DNA from: Xenococcaceae cyanobacterium MO_167.B27
Lineage (GTDB): Bacteria; Cyanobacteriota; Cyanobacteriia; Cyanobacteriales; Xenococcaceae
DNA: 46,581 nt
Assembly: GCA_030065935.1 (NCBI GenBank)
Contig: JASJCP010000060.1
Coordinates: 1 to 46,581 of the forward strand
Direction: 5' to 3'
Below the pieces are notes generated by a model. That model did no database searches. It was not told where the DNA came from and saw only the letters and a list, made by a program, of their open reading frames with translations. This document shows positions 7,716 to 17,335 of this stretch, in pieces; position 1 is the first letter of the stretch; the number at the start of each line of letters is the position of its first letter. A program made the position numbers and the translations under genes.

Positions 7716-9254
7716 ATGGTAAATACTGCTAAACCAGCTAAAGCTAAGTTAAACAAGTTTGAGAAATTCAAAGCGGAAAAAGATGGCTTGGCTGTTAAAG
7801 ATGAAATCGAAAAATTTGCTCAACAGGGTTGGGAATCCATAGAAAAAACCGACTTAGAACATAGACTGAAATGGTTAGGGATATTTTATCGTCCTGTAAC
7901 CCCAGGCAAATTTATGCTTAGAATGCGGACTCCTAACGGTATCGTCACCAGCGAACAGATGGGGGTTTATGCTTCAATAGTTCAGAAATATGGCGAAGAC
8001 GGTAGCGCAGATATTACCACCAGACAAAATATCCAGTTACGGGGAGTTCGTCTCGAAGATATCCCTGATATTTTCCGTCAATTTGAAACAGTGGGATTAA
8101 CTTCTATTCAGTCGGGGATGGATAATGTCCGTAATATAACAGGTTCTCCGATGGCAGGAATTGATGCAGATGAAATTATTGATACTCGGGAGTTAGTGCA
8201 GAAAGTTCAAGACATGATTACCAACCAAGGAAAAGGTAATTATGACTTTACCAACTTACCCCGTAAGTTTAATATTGCGATCGAAGGGGGTAGAGATAAC
8301 TCAGTTCATGCAGAAATTAACGATATTGCCTTTGTTCCTGCTTATAAAGAGGGTGTGTTAGGGTTTAATGTCTTAGTTGGGGGCTTTTTCTCGGCTAAAC
8401 GGGCTGAAGCTGCTATTCCTCTCAATGCTTGGGTACTTCCCAATGAAGATGTAGTAGAAGTATCTAGAGCTATTTTAACAGTATTTCGCGATCGCGGTTC
8501 GAGAGCTAATCGCCAAAAATCTCGTTTGATGTGGTTAATTGAGGAACTAGGATTAGAACAATTCCGTTCCCTCGTAGAAACAGAATTTGGTAAACCACTT
8601 ACTCCTGCTGCGGAAAAAGACGAACTAGACTGGGAAAAACGAGATCATCTGGGAGTATTTAAACAAAAACAACCAGGATTAAATTATGTAGGAATGCACG
8701 TTCCCGCAGGGAGACTTTCTGCTCAAGATATGTTTGATATAGCAAGAATGGGGGAAGTTTATGGCAATGGAGAAATCCGTTTAACTGTTGAGCAAAATGT
8801 CATTATTCCCCATATTCGAGATGCTAATCTTGAACCGTTTTTAACAGAACCTTTACTACAAAAATTTGTCCTTGAACCCAAACCCTTAGAAAGGTCTTTA
8901 GTATCCTGTACAGGAGCGCAATTCTGCAATTTTGCCTTAGTAGAAACTAAAAATCGGGCGTTAAGTTTAGCTAGAGAATTAGATGCAGAATTAAACATAC
9001 CAGATAAAGTCAGAATTCATTGGACTGGTTGTCCTAATTCTTGTGGTCAACCCCAAGTAGCAGATATTGGTTTTATGGGGACTAAAGTTCGCAAAGATGG
9101 TAAAACCGTTGAAGGAGTAGATTTATTTATGGGGGGAAAAGTCGGCAAAGAAGCTAAATTAGGAGATGTGGTTCAAAAAGGAATTGCTTGTGAAGAGCTT
9201 AAGCCATTACTCAAAGAACTTTTAATCAAAGAATTTGGTGCAACCCCAAAATAG
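7716..9254 (+). CDS. nirA: Ferredoxin-nitrite reductase
   Basis: NirA reduces nitrite to ammonium with six electrons from reduced ferredoxin in the cytoplasm. The 512-residue length is standard for cyanobacteria. Two nitrite/sulfite reductase half-domains are visible (GxxTTRQNIQLRGV near 100, LTVEQNVIIPHI near 357). The 4Fe-4S/siroheme ligands are C398-x5-C404 (SCTGAQFC) and C439-x3-C443 (GCPNSC). Start ATG 7716 follows a purine-rich AAGGGAAAATAGG. It opens the nitrate assimilation set nirA-nrtP-narB. No NtcA box of GTA-N8-TAC form is seen in the 160 bases between it and isrB, which is unusual for nirA. Confidence 0.97.
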   Translation: MVNTAKPAKAKLNKFEKFKAEKDGLAVKDEIEKFAQQGWESIEKTDLEHRLKWLGIFYRPVTPGKFMLRMRTPNGIVTSEQMGVYASIVQKYGEDGSADITTRQNIQLRGVRLEDIPDIFRQFETVGLTSIQSGMDNVRNITGSPMAGIDADEIIDTRELVQKVQDMITNQGKGNYDFTNLPRKFNIAIEGGRDNSVHAEINDIAFVPAYKEGVLGFNVLVGGFFSAKRAEAAIPLNAWVLPNEDVVEVSRAILTVFRDRGSRANRQKSRLMWLIEELGLEQFRSLVETEFGKPLTPAAEKDELDWEKRDHLGVFKQKQPGLNYVGMHVPAGRLSAQDMFDIARMGEVYGNGEIRLTVEQNVIIPHIRDANLEPFLTEPLLQKFVLEPKPLERSLVSCTGAQFCNFALVETKNRALSLARELDAELNIPDKVRIHWTGCPNSCGQPQVADIGFMGTKVRKDGKTVEGVDLFMGGKVGKEAKLGDVVQKGIACEELKPLLKELLIKEFGATPK

Positions 9255-9299
9255 TTAAGCAGCTTTGCTGTAAGGAAGAAGGAAAATCCTGACGAAGTT

Positions 9300-9334
9300 G
9301 AAGGTACTCTACTGTCTGACGGCGGAGTACCTTC
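9300..9334 (+). terminator. Hairpin downstream of nirA
   Basis: A perfect 10-bp inverted repeat, GAAGGTACTC (9300-9309) and GAGTACCTTC (9325-9334), with a 15-nt loop, is followed by gattgttttct. It lies 46 bases after the nirA stop and probably ends or attenuates that transcript. Confidence 0.65.
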
Positions 9335-9527
9335 GATTGTTTTCTATCTCACCATACCTCATCCCTCATCCCTTAAGGTAGGACTAATCACCTATTAATT
9401 AAGACAATTATTCTAGTTGCAATCTAGCAGAAAAAATCTGTTGATAATTAATAAAATAGCTTTGATGCAACACAAGTATTTTAATTATGCAAAATTCTCA
9501 TAACAAGAGGGTGGTCTGGGAATTTTT

Positions 9528-9541
9528 GTAGCCAAAGATAC
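9528..9541 (+). promoter_or_regulatory. NtcA-binding site upstream of nrtP
   Basis: GTAGCCAAAGATAC is a perfect GTA-N8-TAC match, 249 bases before the nrtP start, in the gene-free stretch 9255-9790. AT-rich -10-like hexamers (taatgt at 9558, tatgct at 9571) follow. NtcA activation of nitrate transport under nitrogen limitation fits what is known in cyanobacteria. The long leader (about 200 nt) after the promoter holds no recognisable structure. Confidence 0.7.
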
Positions 9542-9790
9542 TAATTAATCCATTTAATAATGTGAATCTATATGCTCAGTAACTAACAAAATTAACCATC
9601 AAAACAGCTAATAAAATTAGCTAAAAAAAGCTCTGGTAATTACTAAAAAAATTAAGCGCAGAAACTATGTGCTAAGTACCTAGAAAATCTACTTAAAAAT
9701 AGCGGAATTATATTTTCCAAGTGTCAAAAGTAGATAGTTATAAATTTTAGATTTGAGTGTTGTCGTATTCAGTTTTAAAGGAAGGTAAAA

Positions 9791-11365
9791 ATGTTAGGAG
9801 AAATGTGGCAATTCAGGGGCAGGTATAAAATCCTACACATGACCTGGTTTGCGTTCTTTTTATCTTTTGTAGTTTGGTTTAACCTAGCTCCTCTAGCCAC
9901 AACAGTAAAAGCAGATTTAGGACTAGAAGTTAGTCAAATCAGAACTATTGCTATCTGTAATGTAGCTCTTACCGTACCAGCACGGATTATTATCGGGATG
10001 CTACTGGATAAATTTGGACCTCGCCTGACTTATTCAATTCTTCTGATGTATGCAGCCATCCCCTGTATGATGTTTGCTGCTGCACAAAACTTCAGCCAGC
10101 TTGTTATCTCTCGTTTACTACTAAGTATCGTCGGTGCTGGTTTCGTAATTGGTATCCGCATGGTAGCAGAGTGGTTTCCCCCCAAAGAAATCGGACTTGC
10201 AGAAGGTATCTATGGTGGTTGGGGTAACTTTGGTTCCGCTTTTTCCGCATTTACCCTAGCAACAGTAGGTGCTTGGTTATCTTTCGGTGGGGTTAACCCT
10301 CTCACTGGTGAAGCCTTGATTAACTGGCGTGCTTGTATTGCTGGTACTGGAATTATTGCAGCTATTTACGGTGTTATTTACTTCTTCAATGTTCAAGATA
10401 CACCTCCTGGTAAAGTTTATCGCAGACCTTCTAGTGCTAGAGGTTTAGAAGTAACTACCAAGAGAGATTTCTGGTTTTTGATGTTGATGAACATACCACT
10501 TACTGGGATTCTGATGTTATTGGCTTGGCGTTTGATGAAAGTCAAATTCTACAGCGTTAATACTATGTACATTGTCTGGATAGCACTAGCAGGTTTATAT
10601 CTCTTCCAAGCTTATAACTGCTGGAGTGTTAATAAAGAGTTATTAAGTGGTAAAAAACGCTATCCTGCTCAAGACCGTTACAACTTCTCTCAAGTAGCAA
10701 TCCTAGAGTTAACTTATATTGTTAACTTCGGTTCTGAGTTAGCAGTAGTATCAATGTTACCTGCATTCTTTGAAGGTACTTTTGAACTGTCCAAAGCCCA
10801 AGCAGGGATGATTGCTGCTAGTTATGCGTTTATGAACTTAGCTGCTCGTCCTGGCGGTGGTTTAATCTCCGATAAATTAGGTAGTCGTAAAGTGACTATG
10901 GGTGTACTTACTGGCTGTATGGGTATCGGTTACTTACTACTGAGTACAGTTAATAGCAGTTGGTTCTTACCTGCTGCGGTAGTATTAACTATGGCTTGCT
11001 CATTCTTTGTACAAGCTGGAGAAGGTTCTACTTTTGCTATTGTCCCTCTAGTGAAACGTCGCATCACAGGACAAGTTGCTGGTAATGTTGGTGCTTACGG
11101 TAATGTTGGTGCAGTAGCTTATCTCACTATCTTTAGTTTGCTTCCTAGTTGGCTAGGTGGCGGTGCTGAACCATCTCCCGCCATTATTGCTCAAGCCAAT
11201 AGTATTTTCTTCCAAATTATGGGAGTAGCTGCTTTGATTGTAGCTTTCCTCTGTTTCTTCGTTCTCAAAGAACCTAAAGGCTCTTTTGCAGAACACCATG
11301 AAGGAGAATTGGAAACTGCTTCTGTTCCTAATATGAGTAATATTGAAACCGAAATCAATTTCTAA
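9791..11365 (+). CDS. nrtP: NrtP-type nitrate/nitrite transporter (MFS, NNP family)
   Basis: A 524-residue, 12-TM major facilitator protein that imports nitrate and nitrite across the plasma membrane. Family markers are LSFVVWFNLAPL in TM1, the ARIIIGMLLDKFGPR loop between TM2 and TM3, the NNP-like GGWGNFGSAF in TM5, and the second-half GGLISDKLGSRK and NVGAYGNVGAVAY motifs. The central insert (about 225-275) and the last 30 residues (HHEGELETAS...) are cytosolic. ATG 9791 follows AAGGAAGGT. It is followed by narB at 246 bases. Having nrtP rather than the ABC system nrtABCD is typical of many marine and some filamentous cyanobacteria. Confidence 0.96.
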   Translation: MLGEMWQFRGRYKILHMTWFAFFLSFVVWFNLAPLATTVKADLGLEVSQIRTIAICNVALTVPARIIIGMLLDKFGPRLTYSILLMYAAIPCMMFAAAQNFSQLVISRLLLSIVGAGFVIGIRMVAEWFPPKEIGLAEGIYGGWGNFGSAFSAFTLATVGAWLSFGGVNPLTGEALINWRACIAGTGIIAAIYGVIYFFNVQDTPPGKVYRRPSSARGLEVTTKRDFWFLMLMNIPLTGILMLLAWRLMKVKFYSVNTMYIVWIALAGLYLFQAYNCWSVNKELLSGKKRYPAQDRYNFSQVAILELTYIVNFGSELAVVSMLPAFFEGTFELSKAQAGMIAASYAFMNLAARPGGGLISDKLGSRKVTMGVLTGCMGIGYLLLSTVNSSWFLPAAVVLTMACSFFVQAGEGSTFAIVPLVKRRITGQVAGNVGAYGNVGAVAYLTIFSLLPSWLGGGAEPSPAIIAQANSIFFQIMGVAALIVAFLCFFVLKEPKGSFAEHHEGELETASVPNMSNIETEINF

Positions 11366-11394
11366 TTATTCTAGTCGGGGTAGTAAAAAAAACT

Positions 11395-11415
11395 AGGGCG
11401 CAAGGCTTGCGCCCT
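11395..11415. repeat. agggcgcaag palindrome between nrtP and narB
   Basis: AGGGCGCAAG (11395-11404) is followed after one base by CTTGCGCCCT (11406-11415). As RNA it would fold as AGGGCGC/GCGCCCT with a 7-nt loop, 30 bases after the nrtP stop. It may terminate or attenuate before narB. This motif is a common small cyanobacterial intergenic repeat. Confidence 0.6.
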
Positions 11416-11611
11416 TACAAAAGTCAGCAGGCTTGTTAGATATGCGAACAGTACCCTAACATCCTTCACCGTCAAAAAATATAGGTTTTAATTTTAAATT
11501 TACTTTTGAAACAAAGCACAAAATAGTTTTTCATCTTAATAATCTCAAAACTTATTAAAATACAAAAAATTTAATTTTTATTTACTACAACAAAAATTGG
11601 GAGGTGTACTC

Positions 11612-13927
11612 ATGAGCGAATCTACTAAAACCCTTTGTCCTTATTGTGGTGTTGGTTGTGGCTTAGAAGTATTACCCCCTGCTCAACCAGGAAAAGCTAC
11701 TAATAGAGATAGTAACGGTAATCCCATATGGCAAGTTAGGGGCGATCGCGCCCATCCTTCTAGTAAAGGTAAAATATGTGTTAAAGGTGGGACTATTGCG
11801 GAATCTTTAGATAAAGACCGCCTGAAATATCCCATGATGCGAGACTCTTTAGATCAGGCTTTTAGAAAAGTCAGTTGGGACGAAGCTTTAAATAAAATTG
11901 TCACCCGTATTCAAGAAGTTAAAGTCACTCATGGTGCAGATGGTATTTGTATGTATGGTTCGGGTCAGTTTCAAACCGAAGATTACTACATTGCTCAAAA
12001 ACTACTCAAAGGCTGTTTAGGGACAAATAATTTTGATGCTAATTCCCGTCTCTGTATGTCTTCAGCAGTAGCAGGATATATTCAAAGTTTTGGCTCTGAT
12101 GGTCCCCCACCTTGTTACGATGACCTAGAATTAACCGATTGTGCCTTTTTAATTGGGACAAATACCGCAGAATGTCACCCCATTGTTTTTAATCGCTTGC
12201 GACAGCACCACAAAAAGAATCGCAAGGTGAAAATGATTGTAGTTGACCCCAGACGTACCAAAACAGCAGAAGCAGCAGACTTACATCTGGCTATTAAACC
12301 AGGTACAGATATTGACTTACTTAATGGTATTGCCTATCTATTAATGAAATGGGGAGAACTAGATACCCTCTTTATCGATGAATGTACCCAAGGCTTCACT
12401 CATTATGCAGAAGTAATCCAACATTATCCCCCAGAAATAGTAGCCCGTAGATGTGGTATTAGAATCGATCATCTAGAACAAGCTGGTCGCTATTGGGCGG
12501 ACTCAGAAAAAGTACTGTCTCTCTGGTCGATGGGAGTTAATCAGTCTTCAGAAGGAACAGCAAAAGTCCGTACTATTATTAATCTGCATCTGATGACTGG
12601 AACTATTGGCAAACCAGGAGCAGGTCCTTTTTCTTTAACAGGACAACCTAATGCTATGGGAGGAAGGGAAGCAGGAGGTTTGTCCCATATTCTTCCTGGC
12701 TATCGTGTGGTGAAAAATCCTCAACATCGAGCAGAAGTAGAGCAGTTGTGGAAGATTCCAGCAGGTAGTATTTCTTGTACTCCAGGGAAAGATGCTTGGG
12801 CGATGATTACAGGTTTAGAAACAGGAGAAGTAGGACTGTTATGGATAGCTGCAACAAATCCAGCAGTAAGTATGCCTGATCTAAAACGGACTCAAAAAGC
12901 TTTGCTTAAATCTCCTTTTACTATTTGCCAAGATGCCTACTATCCCACGGAAACGGCTGCTTATGCTCATGTACTATTGCCAGCAGCCCAATGGGGAGAA
13001 AAAACAGGAATTATGACCAATTCTGAGCGAGTTGTTACTCTTTGTCCCCAATTTCGTAATCCTCCTGGGGAAGCTAGACCAGATTGGGAAATCTTTGCGG
13101 AAGTGGGTCGCCGTCTCGGATTTACTAAAGAATTTGATTTTGCTGACTCCGCAGCCGTCTATAATGAATTTGTCCAACTTACAAAAGGTCGCCCTTGTGA
13201 TGTCAGTGGTTTAACTCATGGTAGATTGCGACAACAAGGTCCTATTCAATGGCCCTGTCCTTTAGAAGCAGTAGAAGAATATCATACAGCCTCTTTTGAG
13301 TGTAGCACTCAAGGTAATACTAGCCAGAATCAACAGCAAAAAGCAGAATCAGGATTATTTTCGGCTCTATTTAGAAGCAAAGAAGAAACACCAGCAGCCA
13401 AAAGACTTTATACTGATGGTACTTTTAACACTCCTGATGGGCGAGCCAGATTTGCTGCTTTCCACTCAAAAGGTTTGGCTGAACCCCCTAATAATGAATA
13501 TCCTTTTGTCTTAACAGTAGGTCGTCTCTACGAACATTGGCACACAATGACCAGGACGGGAAGAATTGAAAAAATCATGAAAAAACAGCCCTCACCCTTC
13601 CTCGAAATTCATCCCAGAGATGCAGAGAAATTAGCTATCGAAGAAGGAGCTATGGTAGAATTACGATCGCGCCGTGGTAGGGGTCGTTTTGCTGCTAGAA
13701 TCACTAAGGCGATCGCACCTGGTACAGTTTTTGTTCCCATGCACTGGGGCGCATTATGGGCAAAAGATGCAGAAGCTAACGTCTTAACTCACCCAGAAGC
13801 TTGTCCTATTTCTCTCGAACCAGAATTAAAAGCTTGCGCTGTCCAATTAATTCCTCTTAGCAATCAACAAGTTGTTGAGACAGAAACTAATCAGGAGCAA
13901 CTATTATCATTAAACATTTATCATTAA
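11612..13927 (+). CDS. narB: Ferredoxin-nitrate reductase
   Basis: The cytoplasmic assimilatory enzyme reduces nitrate to nitrite with ferredoxin, carrying bis-MGD molybdenum and a 4Fe-4S cluster. The cluster ligands are in LC9PYC12GVGC16GLE and GKICVKGG. Molybdopterin domains include [12 protein letters not shown] (the active-site Cys segment), [37 protein letters not shown] and the C-terminal MPT-binding [11 protein letters not shown]...HPRDAEKL. At 771 residues it has a slightly long, Gln-rich low-complexity linker around 570-590 ([12 protein letters not shown]). ATG 11612 is preferred over the in-frame TTG at 11597, because GGGAGGTGT precedes the ATG. Confidence 0.97.
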   Translation: MSESTKTLCPYCGVGCGLEVLPPAQPGKATNRDSNGNPIWQVRGDRAHPSSKGKICVKGGTIAESLDKDRLKYPMMRDSLDQAFRKVSWDEALNKIVTRIQEVKVTHGADGICMYGSGQFQTEDYYIAQKLLKGCLGTNNFDANSRLCMSSAVAGYIQSFGSDGPPPCYDDLELTDCAFLIGTNTAECHPIVFNRLRQHHKKNRKVKMIVVDPRRTKTAEAADLHLAIKPGTDIDLLNGIAYLLMKWGELDTLFIDECTQGFTHYAEVIQHYPPEIVARRCGIRIDHLEQAGRYWADSEKVLSLWSMGVNQSSEGTAKVRTIINLHLMTGTIGKPGAGPFSLTGQPNAMGGREAGGLSHILPGYRVVKNPQHRAEVEQLWKIPAGSISCTPGKDAWAMITGLETGEVGLLWIAATNPAVSMPDLKRTQKALLKSPFTICQDAYYPTETAAYAHVLLPAAQWGEKTGIMTNSERVVTLCPQFRNPPGEARPDWEIFAEVGRRLGFTKEFDFADSAAVYNEFVQLTKGRPCDVSGLTHGRLRQQGPIQWPCPLEAVEEYHTASFECSTQGNTSQNQQQKAESGLFSALFRSKEETPAAKRLYTDGTFNTPDGRARFAAFHSKGLAEPPNNEYPFVLTVGRLYEHWHTMTRTGRIEKIMKKQPSPFLEIHPRDAEKLAIEEGAMVELRSRRGRGRFAARITKAIAPGTVFVPMHWGALWAKDAEANVLTHPEACPISLEPELKACAVQLIPLSNQQVVETETNQEQLLSLNIYH

Positions 13928-14140
13928 GTACTTGGACAAAATTAAGTTTACTGGTTAAGCACTAGGCAATAAGTAAGAGGTAATAGGTAGAGAGCTACGA
14001 ACCGTATTATTATTTATTTGATAAATCTCGTTCGTGAAGCGAAAACTGGAGTTTTACTTAAATTCCCAGTCCCCAATCCCCAATCGCGAAGCGACGAGTG
14101 TTGGTCTCCCCAATCCCCCGAACTAATTTGTTAAAAACTA

Positions 14141-14812
14141 CTAGTTTGAAACTAGATGCGGTTGATCTGTGTTTGAGCAACCCGATTTTGTCTTTCGCGA
14201 CTTTTGGCTACAGAACCCTAAAATTAGACCTAAACCCCAGAAAAAAGACGGTTCTGGAACTGTGCGCTGTTGTATGTCCACGTCACCAGTTTCCGATAAC
14301 TGGGTAAAGTAATTACGTAAGTCGTTACCAAATATATCAGTAGCTTCTATCAAGCTAAATTGTCGATCTGGTAATCCGTCATTGCTTACTTGAGGAGTTA
14401 CTTGAAAAATAACTGTCTCCAGATCAAAAATAGTACCAGGAGCTATTCCATCAGCATTAGTACGAGTAAGTTCTGCAATACTGTCAGTGCCAGAAATTCG
14501 ACCAATTCCTTGAAAATCTGGAAAAAATGCAATATCGGAAGGGGAACGAAAAATATCAACTAATTCTAATTCAACAATGCTGCGGGATACTTCATATTGT
14601 AAGGTCTTGAGAGGATTAGGAAGGTCAGTAGTATCAAGTCTTACTGTAAAACTGAGGATGTCCCCAGGATTACCAAGAAAGTCGTTAATGGGGTCTTCAT
14701 CAAGTTGTATTCCACTAGGAATGACTGTCAGTGAAGCTCCATAAACAGGAGTGCTTAATATTAATAAGGCTGTAGTAAGGGATAAATTTTTAATTAGTGT
14801 TGTAAACTTCAT
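14141..14812 (-). CDS. PEP-CTERM exported protein with cohesin-like domain
   Basis: A 223-residue protein. Residues 1-25 form a signal peptide (basic NLSL, hydrophobic TTALLILSTP, then VYGA). The body (SLTVIPSGIQL...GDILSFTVRLDT, then FQVTP) looks like the beta-sandwich of cohesin-like 'scale-protein' domains. At 185-200, VPEPSFFWGLGLILGF followed by SRKTKSG is a PEP-CTERM sorting signal, although the basic tail runs on for about 20 residues, longer than usual. Processing by an exosortase and display at the envelope are inferred. ATG 14812 has AGGAGAC upstream. It lies 80 bases after the last exporter gene on the same strand but is probably unrelated in function. Confidence 0.75.
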   Translation of the reverse strand: MKFTTLIKNLSLTTALLILSTPVYGASLTVIPSGIQLDEDPINDFLGNPGDILSFTVRLDTTDLPNPLKTLQYEVSRSIVELELVDIFRSPSDIAFFPDFQGIGRISGTDSIAELTRTNADGIAPGTIFDLETVIFQVTPQVSNDGLPDRQFSLIEATDIFGNDLRNYFTQLSETGDVDIQQRTVPEPSFFWGLGLILGFCSQKSRKTKSGCSNTDQPHLVSN

Positions 14813-14892
14813 AATGTCTCCTAAACGTTGTTAATTTACAGCAGAATAGTGACCAGCAAAAATAGCTCAAGCAAAAGTTCTTTTTATTTTGT

Positions 14893-16020
14893 CTAGGAAC
14901 TTAGCTGAGTACGAAATCTTTTGATACTTATAGATAAAAGGATTACGGCGAATAATATCAAAACTAACATCTGTGGCCAAAGTACTTCTAAGCCTAAACC
15001 TTTGAGCAGAATTCCCCTCAAAATTATCACATAGTAACGGAGGGGATTAAGTAAAGAAAAATATTTCATAAAAATCGGCATACTTTCAATAGGAGCGATC
15101 GCGCCCGACAGTTGAATTAAAGGTAGATTAATGAAGAAGGTCATCAATAAAACTTGTTGCTGGCTACGACAAAGAGTTGCTAGAATCATCCCTATACCAA
15201 TGCCGACAAATAAATAAAGTCCTGATAGTCCTAAGAATAAAAATAAATTTCCTCGAAAAGGCACTCCAAATACTAATCTACCCACACCCAAACCCAGCAA
15301 AACATCTCCCATCAACATAACAAATAGAGGTACAATTTTTGCTAACAAAATTTCCCAAGGCTCAGATGGAGTCATGAGCAATTGTTCTAAAGTTCCTGTG
15401 TCTTTTTCTCTTACTAAGGTCACAGAAGCAAGTTGAGAACTAATTAATGTTAATACTACTCCCATCATTCCTGGTATAAAAAACCAGCTACTTCTTAACC
15501 CTGGATTATAAAGAAAAATTGTTTGAGTATTAATTAATACTGATGATGTATTCGATGCTAATTGGCTATTATAATTACTCATAATTTGATTGATATAACC
15601 TTGAGCAATTCCAGCAGTATTAGCATCTACTCCATCTACTAAAAATTGAATTTCTGAAGTTTTATTTTTTACTAAGTTGCGATTAAATTCAGGGGGGATA
15701 ACTAAGCCTACATCTAAATCTCCTTGCTCCACTTCTTTTCCTAAAACTCTAGAATCTAGGAAATATTGATTAGCTTCAAAAATTTTATTTTCTGTCAAAG
15801 CAGACACTAATTCTCTACTATTGTTACTGTTGGCATAATCAACAATTCCTAATTGAAGATGTTGCACATCTGGATTGAGAGAAAACCCGTAGATTAATAG
15901 TTGAATTGTAGGGGGGAATATTAATAAAAACAACAGTTTTTTATCTCTGAGTATCTGATTGACTTCTTTGGTTAATAACGCCCAAAATCTACTGCTAAAA
16001 AGACGATAAATAAATTTCAT
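14893..16020 (-). CDS. ABC-2 type permease (YbhR/YhhJ-like), second exporter subunit
   Basis: The 375-residue membrane subunit has one N-terminal TM segment (KKLLFLLIFPPTIQLLIYGF, about 28-47), a large periplasmic domain of about 130 residues (VDYANSN...FLVDGVDAN), and five TM helices in the C-terminal half, with the conserved cytosolic LVREKDTGTLEQLLMTP loop. This is the ABC2_membrane_3 layout of drug/lipid exporters. It works with its paralogue at 16168 as a heterodimer driven by the fused ATPase at 17336. It is last in the exporter run and separated from the other permease by 147 bases, more than elsewhere in the run. Confidence 0.87.
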   Translation of the reverse strand: MKFIYRLFSSRFWALLTKEVNQILRDKKLLFLLIFPPTIQLLIYGFSLNPDVQHLQLGIVDYANSNNSRELVSALTENKIFEANQYFLDSRVLGKEVEQGDLDVGLVIPPEFNRNLVKNKTSEIQFLVDGVDANTAGIAQGYINQIMSNYNSQLASNTSSVLINTQTIFLYNPGLRSSWFFIPGMMGVVLTLISSQLASVTLVREKDTGTLEQLLMTPSEPWEILLAKIVPLFVMLMGDVLLGLGVGRLVFGVPFRGNLFLFLGLSGLYLFVGIGIGMILATLCRSQQQVLLMTFFINLPLIQLSGAIAPIESMPIFMKYFSLLNPLRYYVIILRGILLKGLGLEVLWPQMLVLILFAVILLSISIKRFRTQLSS

Positions 16021-16167
16021 ATTTCTCAGAACACCTAGAGAGGATAATTACTGATAATTCAGCTAACTAATTTCTGGTTGTTTATACATCTGAGTCGAAA
16101 AAAAAATGCAATGTTCTTAGAGGTTGTCTGAGAAGTCGAATCAGCTACTTCGATACCCCTCGTGAAT

Positions 16168-17313
16168 TTAATCTGATAATTGCATTCGCTTTAAGCGCAA
16201 ACGCGCTACATTGAATAAAAACAGTCCCAAAACAACTAACATTAGCATTGCTAACCAAACTCCCGACCAGCCAGTTCCTCGAACATAAGCATCGCGGGTG
16301 ATCTCGATGTAATAGCGGGCTGGGATAACATTAGAAAGGAAAGAGAGGGGAAAGGGAATATTATTAAGGGGATAGATAAAACCTGATAATAATAATGCTG
16401 TGAGAAACCCGAGAAAAGTAACCCCCTGAATTGCTGCTGTTAGATTGCTAGCCCCAACCCCAACTAGTAACCCAAACAGAACACTATCTGCTAAAAAGAT
16501 GGGAGTTCCGATTAATAACGGTGTTGGGTCGCCAACTAAACTTAATCCCCAAATTAATGAACCCAACAATAAAATAAATAAAGCTTGACCAAGACCAATG
16601 AGTAGATAAGCTAAACCTTTTCCTAATAGTAGTTGTATATTATTCAGACTAGAAGCATAGACTTGTAAGATTGTACCCTGTTCCTTTTCTCTTACCATGG
16701 CAAAAGAGGTTAATGCTGAAGGATAAACCCAAAGTATTAGTGCAAAAAGACCAGGGATAATATAAAATGATTCTTTGCGACCAGGATTGAACCAAATACG
16801 CACCCGAGGCATAATTTTATCGGGAGAAGATTCAACATTGTAATTGCTTAAAAAATCTTTAGTAGTAGCTTTAATAATATTTTGAATAACGCGGGCATTA
16901 TTAGCATCAGAACCATCAACTAAAACTTGCACATCGCTAGATAGACCATCTTTAATGCGACGACTAAAATCAGTTGGAATCACTACAGTTGCTTTGGCAA
17001 TTCCTTCATCGATCGCCTGTTGGGGATTCCTAAATAGATAATCCTTATTATCCTCAGAATCGATAATTGGGAATCTCAAGCTGGAAGCTTGGGTAAACTG
17101 ATTGGTTGCAAATAAACGTTCTATATAGGAACGACTGAGAGGACTTAAATCGAAATCTTGGATGAATAAAGGAATATTTTTCGCTTCTAAGCGGATCGCA
17201 AAACCAAAGATTAGTAAAGTCATCAAAGGTAAAATAAAAGCTAGGGCTAAAGTCAGGCGATCTCGACGAAACTGAGCTAATTCTTTTTGACATTGGGACA
17301 AAATTCTTTTCAT
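16168..17313 (-). CDS. ABC-2 type permease (YbhS-like), first exporter subunit
   Basis: A 381-residue paralogue of the next gene. It has an N-terminal TM (LTLALAFILPLMTLLIFGFA), a periplasmic domain with QVLVDGSDANNARVIQ, five C-terminal TM helices and the cytosolic MVREKEQGTILQVYAS loop. The two permeases share DGxDAN and REKxxGTxxQ signatures. It starts 22 bases after the fused ATPase gene, so the two are certainly co-transcribed. Substrate is inferred only from its position next to the biosynthetic genes. Confidence 0.87.
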   Translation of the reverse strand: MKRILSQCQKELAQFRRDRLTLALAFILPLMTLLIFGFAIRLEAKNIPLFIQDFDLSPLSRSYIERLFATNQFTQASSLRFPIIDSEDNKDYLFRNPQQAIDEGIAKATVVIPTDFSRRIKDGLSSDVQVLVDGSDANNARVIQNIIKATTKDFLSNYNVESSPDKIMPRVRIWFNPGRKESFYIIPGLFALILWVYPSALTSFAMVREKEQGTILQVYASSLNNIQLLLGKGLAYLLIGLGQALFILLLGSLIWGLSLVGDPTPLLIGTPIFLADSVLFGLLVGVGASNLTAAIQGVTFLGFLTALLLSGFIYPLNNIPFPLSFLSNVIPARYYIEITRDAYVRGTGWSGVWLAMLMLVVLGLFLFNVARLRLKRMQLSD

Positions 17314-17335
17314 CTTGCTTCACGAAGTTGAATAA

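Noticed and set aside
11366-11611. A separate NtcA box for narB
   Set aside because: No GTA-N8-TAC match in the spacer. narB probably depends on read-through from nrtP or an unrecognised promoter.
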